Origin: Methanobacteriota archaeon
GTDB taxonomy: Archaea > Thermoplasmatota > Poseidoniia > Poseidoniales > Poseidoniaceae
Direction: 5' to 3'
Length of the DNA stretch: 39,267 nt
Assembly (NCBI GenBank): GCA_014240385.1
Contig: JAAZXA010000027.1
Coordinates: 1-39,267 of the forward strand
Below are positions 32,975-39,267 of the stretch, piece after piece (position 1 is the stretch's first letter; each line of letters opens with the position of its first letter). The notes beneath the pieces are model-generated. The model ran no database searches and was not told the DNA's origin. It saw only the letters and a list, made by a program, of their open reading frames with translations. The translations under genes and the position numbers were made by a program.

Positions 32975-34107
32975 CCTTACAACATGATGAGCATTCTGCT
33001 GTATCTCCTGGTCGTCCTGGGTCAGGAGTATTTCCGGATTCACCACTTGGCGAGAATGTAGAGGGAATCCCGACTGGTCGTGATGTAGAATGGGAGCCGC
33101 TGGTTGATTATCGCCGCAATGGAGTTTCTGAAACTACCATTCATGGTGCTGTTGCTTGGGCTCATGGGGATGAGGTCATCCATTCCTTTGGCGGCAATGT
33201 TCTATGCTATGGTCGTTCGATGATGAAGCCATTCATGTTGAAGACTTTTTGCGAAGTCTTGGATGATGAAACTGATTGGTCGCAAAAAGCCATTGCTGTG
33301 GCTAGCCATAATGGTGATACCGAACATGTTGCTGCTGCGCAGAGTTTGTTATCCGAATCCGAATGGGGATTGATGCTAACACCTCTTGATGTACCGCTGA
33401 TTCAGTTTGGCCGCCAAGTTAGAAGGCCTCGACGTTGGTATCATACCTGTAGTGGTGAACATGCTGCAATACTGAAAGGCTGCCGTTTGAAAGGTTGGAA
33501 GCGGGCTGGCTACACCTTGCCAAGCCACGAAGTCTTCCTCTCGTTCATGAAGACTATTCGCGGTTTTCTTGGCCAAGACTGGCAACCAAAACGCATCGCC
33601 AAAGATGGTTGTGGTCTGCCAACAATTTCCAATACCGTCAATGAATTAGCCCGCTTATGTGCTGGACTTGTGCGACAGAAGGATGATGATTGGATTTGGT
33701 CTGCTATGGTAGAACATCCTGATTTGATAGGCGGTTTCAATCGCCTCGACTCAACCATAATCAAAGCCGGCGAAGGAAAAGTCATTGCAAAAGAAGGGGC
33801 AGACGGCCTGCTGGGTTTGTCAATAGAACATCCAGACTACCCAAAGGGATTAGGCATCGTAGTAAAAATTGCTCACGGCTGGAACTCGCAAGCAACTTGG
33901 TATGTAGCAAGGGCAATATTAGGAGTATTAGGTATTGAATTACGCAATCCGTATCCACTACACCGGCAAAAGGCATTCATCGTACCAGGTGTTGTTCCAC
34001 CGCATTTACTCGAAGTTTTGAAGACAATTCCAACTTGGGATGAATGGGACCCTGATCAAGACCGCTGGCATTATGAGATTCCGACTCGAGGTGAAGGCTT
34101 TGATTGA
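32971..34107 (+). CDS. Asparaginase-II-family protein (PF06089 type)
   Basis: The 378-residue protein matches the asparaginase II family, distinct from both classical and Ntn asparaginases. Signatures are LVDYRRNGVSETTIHGAVAW at 45-63, GRSMMKPF at 81-88, ASHNGDTEHV at 111-120, HTCSGEHAAILKGC at 158-171 and DGCGLPT near 217. Family members resemble serine beta-lactamase-like or amidase-type hydrolases and act on asparagine or small amides. Initiation is at TTG 32971, overlapping the LLM stop by 4 bp. An in-frame ATG follows only much later. The gene overlaps the next aldehyde dehydrogenase gene. In this setting it might release ammonia from an amino or amide intermediate, but nothing in the sequence fixes the substrate. 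Confidence 0.85.
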   Translation: MTLQHDEHSAVSPGRPGSGVFPDSPLGENVEGIPTGRDVEWEPLVDYRRNGVSETTIHGAVAWAHGDEVIHSFGGNVLCYGRSMMKPFMLKTFCEVLDDETDWSQKAIAVASHNGDTEHVAAAQSLLSESEWGLMLTPLDVPLIQFGRQVRRPRRWYHTCSGEHAAILKGCRLKGWKRAGYTLPSHEVFLSFMKTIRGFLGQDWQPKRIAKDGCGLPTISNTVNELARLCAGLVRQKDDDWIWSAMVEHPDLIGGFNRLDSTIIKAGEGKVIAKEGADGLLGLSIEHPDYPKGLGIVVKIAHGWNSQATWYVARAILGVLGIELRNPYPLHRQKAFIVPGVVPPHLLEVLKTIPTWDEWDPDQDRWHYEIPTRGEGFD

Positions 34108-35521
34108 AGTCCTGAACCTAATAAATGGACAATTTTGCACTACCGAAGAGTGTTTGGAGAATCTAAATCCTGCCACTTCAAAGCAAACTTCAGTCATTCC
34201 ACGTTCAACTGCAAGTGACGTTGATGCAGCAGTTATCGCAGCAAAGCGTGCCTTTCCTGCTTGGGCTATTCTATCATATGAAGAACGGGCAGATTGGTTA
34301 GATAGAATCGCCGATGCTCTTGAGGCTAAATCAGAGGAAATTGCGGCTCTTGAATCAATGGATACTGGCAAGCCGATTTCACTGGCAAGGGCTGTTGATG
34401 CTACCCGTAGTATCGTAAATTTTCGGTTTTTTGCTGAACAAGTGCGCGAGTTAGAGGTGGAACGATTTGAGATGGAGGATGCCAGCAATCATGTTGTCAT
34501 GCAACCAGTTGGAGTAGCAGGTTTGATTACACCTTGGAATCTACCTCTGTATTTGTTATCTTGGAAAATTGCTCCGGCTATTGCAATGGGTAATACAGTA
34601 GTTGCGAAACCCAGTGAATTGACTCCCTTAACTGCTGACTTGTTGGCGCGGACATTGGTGGAAATAGGTTTACCCGCGGGAGTTGTTAACATCGTTCATG
34701 GCTATGGCCATGAAGCAGGACAAGCCCTAACAGAACATCCTGATACTCGCATTATCTCCTTTACTGGAGGAACTGCAACTGGGAAAATTGTAGCCTCGAC
34801 TGCAGCCCCGATGTTCAAGAAATTGAGCCTTGAATTGGGTGGTAAGAATTCCACAATCGTCTTTGCTGACGCAGATATGAAAAAAACCGTTGCAGGAGTT
34901 GCTCGTGCTGGCCTACTAAATCAAGGCCAAGTCTGCCTTTGCGGTTCTAGAATATTGGTAGAATCTTCAATTTATGATCAGTTTATGGCAGACTTGTGTA
35001 AGCATATCGAAGCCATGAAACTCGGTGACCCAAGTGATGAAAGCACCGAACTTGGCTCTTTGGTCTCGAAGGAACACCGTTCCAAGGTAGAATCCTTCAT
35101 CCAAATCGCCAAGGACGATGGTGGGGTAATCTGCACAGGTGGCAAGCGACCTGATATTGAGGAGGGGGCATTCTTGGAACCTACGGTGATTTCTGGTTTA
35201 GACATCAACTCAACTTGTTCAACTGAGGAAATATTCGGTCCGGTCATAGTGGCACATCCTTTTGATACTGAAGAACAAGCGGTTACTATCGCTAATGGAG
35301 TCGAATATGGCCTTGCCGCATCGGTATGGACAACAGATCTTGAGAAAGGGCGACGAGTTAGTGAAGCCCTCGATACAGGCATGGTCTGGGTCAATACTTG
35401 GCTTCACCGAGATTTGAGAACTCCATTCGGTGGCACCAAAGCATCAGGGGTAGGGCGTGAAGGCGGCAGGTGGTCGCTGTCATTTTATTCAGAGGCTCAA
35501 AACATCTGCATCAAGCAGTAA
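34091..35521 (+). CDS. Aldehyde dehydrogenase of the 2-aminomuconate/2-hydroxymuconate semialdehyde type
   Basis: NAD-dependent aldehyde dehydrogenase of 476 residues from the GTG at 34091. The frame is open to 34040, but the family begins near LNLINGQF, so the GTG or the TTG at 34100 is right; both overlap the asparaginase gene's end. Motifs are PWNLPL (oxyanion Asn150), AKPSE (Lys173), SFTGGTATG, LELGGKN (Glu248) and GQVCLCGSR (Cys282). The C-terminus reads NTWLHRDLRTPFGGTKASG, and the RDLRTPFGG string is the mark of the ALDH8A1/AmnC/XylG group, which oxidises 2-aminomuconate or 2-hydroxymuconate 6-semialdehyde. This links it to the extradiol dioxygenase genes further along the window. Confidence 0.92.
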   Translation: MKALIEVLNLINGQFCTTEECLENLNPATSKQTSVIPRSTASDVDAAVIAAKRAFPAWAILSYEERADWLDRIADALEAKSEEIAALESMDTGKPISLARAVDATRSIVNFRFFAEQVRELEVERFEMEDASNHVVMQPVGVAGLITPWNLPLYLLSWKIAPAIAMGNTVVAKPSELTPLTADLLARTLVEIGLPAGVVNIVHGYGHEAGQALTEHPDTRIISFTGGTATGKIVASTAAPMFKKLSLELGGKNSTIVFADADMKKTVAGVARAGLLNQGQVCLCGSRILVESSIYDQFMADLCKHIEAMKLGDPSDESTELGSLVSKEHRSKVESFIQIAKDDGGVICTGGKRPDIEEGAFLEPTVISGLDINSTCSTEEIFGPVIVAHPFDTEEQAVTIANGVEYGLAASVWTTDLEKGRRVSEALDTGMVWVNTWLHRDLRTPFGGTKASGVGREGGRWSLSFYSEAQNICIKQ

Positions 35522-35566
35522 ATATGCTGGCAAGACTCTTCAAGGAGTAGCCTTGCCCTTTGCTTG

Positions 35567-37015
35567 ATGGACCTCAATCCATATTGGGTAATGATGGGAC
35601 TTGTTGTAGTCCTCACTCCTCTAACTTGTTGGATATTCACCCTCAACCAAAAGCAACGTCGAACCCCTCTCAGAGATATTGCTCAAATCATACACGAAAA
35701 GAGATACTACCTACACGTCATGGGTTATCTCATTATCATCAAGTGGAAGGCCTTGACTGATAATTTGAATGAACCGATGAAACGCCTGACTGGCCATTGG
35801 ACGGACTGGGTGTATGCTATCGAAGGAGATGCAACCCTCTGGGTACAGGAGTTTTTCAGGAATTCATACCTGACAGATTTCCTGAACTTTCACTATCTTT
35901 TCATCTACTTATTCTTGATTTACATAACCACTGTCTACTATGCCTATGTTGGCGAGCGTGATATGACCGATAAAGTAGCACTGAACTATCTCCTCATCTA
36001 TGCGATTGCAGTTCCATATTACTTGTTCTTTAATGTTGAAGTGACAAGTTCTTGGATTCCAGGGATGGATGCCATTCTCTATCACGATGGCTGGTATGCA
36101 GAATTCTATGCCACTCATGACCCCCTCGATAATGCTGTTCCATCTCTGCACATTGCAATCCCTTTTGGAATAATTTTGCTGAATATCCTCCATGTTAGAG
36201 AAAAAGGCATGAAGATGAAAGAATGGGCCCATTACCGCTACCATGTTTTCATCGTAATAAATACAATTTTGTTTGCTTTTACAATCTTATATCTTGGAAT
36301 ACACTGGATTATTGATATCCCATTGGGCATGGTGATTGGTGCCCTTGGTGCCTTCTTCATTCATAACTTGCAGCCGCGTTTGAGAAATGACCACGGCAAG
36401 ACGTTTGAGGGTGTGACAAAAGAGAAAGTAATCCGGCACGCCATAGTTGAGGGATTCATTGGACTAATGCTTCTTCTCAGTATCTTTGCTGCTGTTTCCT
36501 ATCAAGAAGCAAATATGGATGAGCGTGTTTCATTCAGACTTGGCGAAGGCGACACGACTTACGAAATAATTCAACGACTGAAGTATGGTGATACTGTAGA
36601 AGTGGAAGTCACTAATTTGGCAGAGGATGCCGACCTCTATCTTGTTATAATTCAATTACAAGCCGCCCTTCCTTCAATGGCAGAAGGCTCGATAAATTGG
36701 ACTAATTTAAGCGATGAAGGTGGCCAAGAAATTAGAGTATCTCCTGGCCAAACTCTCATTATCACTCTAGGTCAATCTGATGTTTGGCATCTATTATTGA
36801 TGCATAACCCCGTTGATTCGGGTGCCGAAATCATGGATGTCAGAGTCCTCAATGACTATGGAAAGGACTCGATGCTCAATGCCTATCTACTCTCAATTCC
36901 TTCTCTTTGGATAACTGGCTTCGTCATCCATCGCCTAGTGCGGCTGAAGATGGCCAATAAGTCTCTAATCAATTCATTACCGTCTCATAAATGGGAATCT
37001 GATGAACAGGAATAA
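35567..37015 (+). CDS. PAP2-superfamily membrane protein with extracellular beta domain
   Basis: The 482-residue protein has several membrane segments before and around the lipid-phosphatase motifs: NAVPSLHIAIP with PSLH at 192-195 and YLGIHWIIDIPLGM with HWIID at 246-250. These are the C2 and C3 motifs of the PAP2 subgroup that includes inositol-phosphoceramide synthase-like enzymes, so dephosphorylation or head-group exchange on a lipid is likely. After a further helix near 300-317 there is a roughly 130-residue soluble beta-rich region (VSFRLGEGDTTYEI to MDVRVLND), then a last helix near 445-465. The ATG at 35567 is preferred to the TTG codon before it. It starts 45 bp after the ALDH stop, in the same direction. 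Confidence 0.85.
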   Translation: MDLNPYWVMMGLVVVLTPLTCWIFTLNQKQRRTPLRDIAQIIHEKRYYLHVMGYLIIIKWKALTDNLNEPMKRLTGHWTDWVYAIEGDATLWVQEFFRNSYLTDFLNFHYLFIYLFLIYITTVYYAYVGERDMTDKVALNYLLIYAIAVPYYLFFNVEVTSSWIPGMDAILYHDGWYAEFYATHDPLDNAVPSLHIAIPFGIILLNILHVREKGMKMKEWAHYRYHVFIVINTILFAFTILYLGIHWIIDIPLGMVIGALGAFFIHNLQPRLRNDHGKTFEGVTKEKVIRHAIVEGFIGLMLLLSIFAAVSYQEANMDERVSFRLGEGDTTYEIIQRLKYGDTVEVEVTNLAEDADLYLVIIQLQAALPSMAEGSINWTNLSDEGGQEIRVSPGQTLIITLGQSDVWHLLLMHNPVDSGAEIMDVRVLNDYGKDSMLNAYLLSIPSLWITGFVIHRLVRLKMANKSLINSLPSHKWESDEQE

Positions 37016-37041
37016 AGACATCCTGCAAGGTTGACCCCCTA

Positions 37042-37743
37042 ATGGATTCAACCGGCGACTGTTTGCTGCTGCCGATTTTCCCTCTTGAATGCACATTATT
37101 GCCAGGTGAACCACAAGTCTTGCGAATCTTTGAGCCACGCTACAAACAGATGCTAGATGACTGTCTACTCGACGACCTACCCTTTGGCATTTGTTTGGTC
37201 GACCCATTTCATCCGGTCAATGGCTGGACTGGCCCCCATCTAATTGGTACAACAGCAAGGATTTGCGGCCATGAAGAAGCAGGTAGTAATCACATCATTG
37301 AGATTCAAGGACAACGAAGATTTCGAATCATAGAGATTATCGAACCGGTTGCACCCCCTATGGATGCGATACAACACCGAGTTTTTCCCGACCTTGAATC
37401 TTTGATGGAGATGGTCGGAGGCGACGATGATGCACGCCTTTATATCCGTGCTAAGGTAGAATGGATGATGGAACCTGAAGGGTCATTGGATGATAGTTTC
37501 AAAGCAGAATTAGAAGACATTTGGATGTCTTTTCTTTCAAGTCTTGCTAAGCAAAATAGTATGCCTGAAGAAATGATTGAAGAATGGAAAGATGCGCAAT
37601 TAACTACTGTTTGCGATTGGGATTCCTCTTCAATTTGGCGAATCGCTTCGGTTTTAGTTGCAGATCCAAATGAAAAGCAATCATTGCTTGAATCAGCAAA
37701 CCTACTTGAATTGGTTACTGAATTGATGCACATTATCGATTAA
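37042..37743 (+). CDS. Stand-alone LON substrate-binding-domain protein
   Basis: The N-terminal 120 or so residues match the LON N-domain (PF02190): LLPIFPLECTLLPGEPQVLRI, FEPRYKQMLDDCL, GTTARICGHEEAG and IEIQGQRRFRIIEI, with the usual order of beta strands. A helical C-terminal part follows. No ATPase or protease domain is present, and the LonB in this window lacks this domain, so the protein could recognise substrates for another partner, but that is inference. Such stand-alone proteins are common in bacteria and occur in some archaea. It starts at the first ATG, 26 bp past the PAP2 gene. Its TAA stop shares the bases TTAA with the TAA of the convergent membrane protein gene. Confidence 0.9.
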   Translation: MDSTGDCLLLPIFPLECTLLPGEPQVLRIFEPRYKQMLDDCLLDDLPFGICLVDPFHPVNGWTGPHLIGTTARICGHEEAGSNHIIEIQGQRRFRIIEIIEPVAPPMDAIQHRVFPDLESLMEMVGGDDDARLYIRAKVEWMMEPEGSLDDSFKAELEDIWMSFLSSLAKQNSMPEEMIEEWKDAQLTTVCDWDSSSIWRIASVLVADPNEKQSLLESANLLELVTELMHIID

Positions 37744-38213
37744 GAGCGGATGTCAAGGGCCAAGGCACCTGAAAATGCCCCCACAACTAGCCCAAGTCCC
37801 CACCAAACACCAAGCCTGAATGCCGGCAGGTCGTGTTTACCCCAACTACCTGAAGCCATAAACCAAAACAGCATCAAAATGAAAGCGCCACATCCAGCCA
37901 TACTTGACATCAAAAATGCTAAGATAATCGTCGAAAATCCGCCTGCCATGAATTCAATAATCTCGCTTTTACGGCCTTGTTTAGCCATCCAAGCCGCCAT
38001 CACCACAAGTCCTGGAATAATGACGATGAGGAGTGCAACATGCATATTCCAAAGTGAATTGAGGTAGTCTCTCTCATCCCAAGGGCTTGCTAACTTGCCA
38101 GAATCAACAAGCGACTGGGCAACTAAGCCACATATTCCGCCAGTTATTGCAGGGATGATGACATGTACAAATGCTGCCTTTGAATGAACGACATTTTGCT
38201 CATGCGCATCCAT
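37740..38213 (-). CDS. Small four-helix membrane protein, unknown
   Basis: From the ATG at 38213 the protein has 157 residues; the frame stays open to 38321 but that would run into the dioxygenase gene. Four hydrophobic segments (about 15-33, 55-76, 84-112, 133-152) alternate with short loops, and the C-terminus is outside or inside by parity only. I recognise no family motif. Gly-rich helices (AAFVHVIIPAITGGICGLVA and MAGGFSTIILAFLM) suggest a transporter-like or assembly protein. It is divergent from the dioxygenase gene with 76 bp between and convergent on the LON-domain gene. Confidence 0.7.
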   Translation of the reverse strand: MDAHEQNVVHSKAAFVHVIIPAITGGICGLVAQSLVDSGKLASPWDERDYLNSLWNMHVALLIVIIPGLVVMAAWMAKQGRKSEIIEFMAGGFSTIILAFLMSSMAGCGAFILMLFWFMASGSWGKHDLPAFRLGVWWGLGLVVGAFSGALALDIRS

Positions 38214-38257
38214 GTTCGGGGCGAAGTGGGAATCCTCAAGAAGATGTCGTATTGACA

Positions 38258-38270
38258 AGGTCAAAGACCT
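38258..38270. promoter_or_regulatory. 13-bp inverted repeat in the divergent region before the dioxygenase gene
   Basis: AGGTC-AAA-GACCT is a perfect palindrome with 5-bp arms in the 76-bp gap between the small membrane protein gene and the extradiol dioxygenase gene. It could be an operator for either gene. The arms are short, so chance is a real possibility. Confidence 0.3.
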
Positions 38271-38289
38271 GATGTTGTCTCGGCTATCC

Positions 38290-39186
38290 ATGGGCGGAGG
38301 AAAGATTGTCGCAGGCATCATCGCTCCACACCCCCCTCATCTCATTTATGCAGAAAATCCCCCACAGAATGAGCCGAAGTCAGAAGGAGGTTGGGAACAA
38401 CTTCGTTGGGGATATGAAAGAATGCGGGAAAGCCTTGAGGAAGTTGACTACGATGTTATCGTCATCTTGTCTCCACACTGGCAAACTTATGTTGGCACGC
38501 ATTTTCTTGGAGTTGAGAATTTCAAGAGTTTATCGGTGGACCCAGTTTTTCCAAATCTATTCAGATTCAACTATGATATGCAAGTCGATATTGAATTAGC
38601 CAAGACCATTCATGACCAAGCAGAAGCAGACGGTATGGCTGTGAAAATGATGGAGAATCCCGACTTCCGAGTCGATTACGGGACTATTGTTTCCTGCCAT
38701 TTAACTCGTCCTGATTGGGACAAACCAATAGTTTCAATCTCAAGTAATCGTAGCCGCCATTATTACTCGGTTGAAGTAATGCAAGAAATGATGATGCAAC
38801 TGGGAGAAAGTACTCGCAAAGCAATCGAGGCAAGTGGCAAGAGAGTTTTGCTAATAGCAAGTAACTCACTTTCACACCGCCACTTTACCTCAGAATCAGC
38901 TATCCCAGAGGACATGAGTAAGGAGCATATCACCAGCCATGCAATGCACCTTTGGGATATGCGAATCCTTGATTTGATGAGAGAAGGGAAAACTCAACAA
39001 GTCGTTGATGAAATGCCTGAGTTCATTGAACAAGCGATTTCTGAAAGTGATGGTGGCTCTCTGACTTGGATGTTTTCGGCCTTAGGAATGCCAACATATT
39101 CCCCACTGATGCATGGTTATGGCACCATAATTGGCACGGGCAACGTAATCATGGAATGGCAACATGAAAAGAAGGGAGGGGTTTGA
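38290..39186 (+). CDS. Class III extradiol dioxygenase, 2-aminophenol 1,6-dioxygenase beta-subunit-like (AmnB-like)
   Basis: The protein opens with KIVAGIIAPHPPHLIYAENPP and continues NEPKSEGGWEQLRWGYERMR, close to AmnB of bacterial aminophenol degraders from memory. The Fe(II) ligands His14, His63 (SPHWQT) and Glu252 (AISESDGG) fall at the positions of His13, His62 and Glu251 of AmnB with a constant shift of one. FRVDYGT, SSNRSRHYY and LIASNSLSHRHF are further family segments, the last holding an active-site His. AmnB opens 2-aminophenol between C1 and C6 to give 2-aminomuconate 6-semialdehyde. I take the ATG at 38290 (298 residues); ATGs at 38275 and 38212 would add tails not seen in the family. 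Its TGA overlaps the next ATG by one base. Confidence 0.88.
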   Translation: MGGGKIVAGIIAPHPPHLIYAENPPQNEPKSEGGWEQLRWGYERMRESLEEVDYDVIVILSPHWQTYVGTHFLGVENFKSLSVDPVFPNLFRFNYDMQVDIELAKTIHDQAEADGMAVKMMENPDFRVDYGTIVSCHLTRPDWDKPIVSISSNRSRHYYSVEVMQEMMMQLGESTRKAIEASGKRVLLIASNSLSHRHFTSESAIPEDMSKEHITSHAMHLWDMRILDLMREGKTQQVVDEMPEFIEQAISESDGGSLTWMFSALGMPTYSPLMHGYGTIIGTGNVIMEWQHEKKGGV

Positions 39187-39267
39187 TGTCTGGAATTATC
39201 AAATCCTTAGTTGTGCCAGCCCATCCTCACCCATACTTATGCCCAGATGCCAACCAAGGTTGGGCAA
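39186..39267 (+). CDS. Second LigB-type dioxygenase subunit, partial (AmnA-like alpha subunit?)
   Basis: Only 27 residues lie in the window: MSGIIKSLVVPAHPHPYLC and then PDANQGWA. The layout matches the N-terminus of AmnA-type subunits (LVP-x-P-x-P-x-L-x-P...W), and the start codon shares a base with the stop of the beta-subunit-like gene, the arrangement expected for a two-subunit enzyme. Unlike the alpha subunits I remember, which have lost the iron-site histidines, this one keeps His in AHPHP, so it could be catalytic. The identification is tentative because most of the gene is missing. Confidence 0.55.
   Translation, partial: MSGIIKSLVVPAHPHPYLCPDANQGWA

Noticed and set aside
38212-38289. 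Dioxygenase start at 38212
   Set aside because: The added 26 residues do not match the family, overlap the divergent gene's start codon, and would swallow the only promoter space.

Overview
The window reads as a piece of genome from a planktonic euryarchaeon, most likely Marine Group II (Candidatus Poseidoniales) or a close relative. The archaeal marks are a TFIIB with zinc ribbon and cyclin repeats, a membrane-anchored LonB protease, ribosomal protein eL40, a UPF0147 protein, an archaeal/eukaryotic-type aspartyl-tRNA synthetase, an archaeal prepilin peptidase and a TrmI-type tRNA m1A methyltransferase. TATA boxes about 25 bp ahead of start codons, suggesting leaderless mRNAs, also fit. The lineage is inferred from gene content and from two giant surface proteins of the kind common in that group. 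Both ends cut through genes, as expected of a cloned or contig fragment. I see no rRNA, tRNA, CRISPR array or insertion sequence. No stretch above about 200 bp lacks a gene.

Layout. 1-4.1 kb (minus): SelO pseudokinase (cut by the left edge), a purple-acid-phosphatase-like secreted enzyme whose signal-peptide region is separated from the catalytic part by an in-frame TAG, and an MscS channel. 4.1-6.9 kb (plus): fatty acid desaturase, sugar-1-phosphate-type nucleotidyltransferase, glutaredoxin. 6.9-12.6 kb: TFIIB, purA with a small zinc-type protein, an orphan protein, a metallo-beta-lactamase-fold protein with most metal ligands lost, eL40, prepilin peptidase and UPF0147. 12.7-18.4 kb (minus): AI-2E-family permease, isoaspartyl peptidase/asparaginase, MFS transporter and LonB.

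18.4-30.3 kb (mostly minus): an 1129-aa surface protein with an N-terminal CxxC Omp28/thioredoxin-like region, TrmI (plus), then a gene train read AspRS > formyltransferase > SDR > small helical protein > GtrA-like > 1237-aa surface protein. The last protein carries a tandem N-glycosylation-sequon linker and a cytoplasmic zinc ribbon. Several junctions in this train overlap by 4 bp or nearly abut.

30.4-39.3 kb (mostly plus): an M28 lipoprotein peptidase, then LLM-class flavin oxidoreductase > asparaginase-II-family protein > aldehyde dehydrogenase of the 2-aminomuconate/2-hydroxymuconate semialdehyde type, with overlapping junctions. These are followed by a PAP2-family membrane protein and a stand-alone LON-domain protein. 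A small membrane protein then lies divergently from a class III extradiol dioxygenase very like the beta subunit of 2-aminophenol 1,6-dioxygenase, with a second LigB-type subunit starting at its stop codon and cut by the right edge. Together the dioxygenase pair and the dehydrogenase suggest a 2-aminophenol-type meta-cleavage route in a marine archaeon, the most interesting point in the window.
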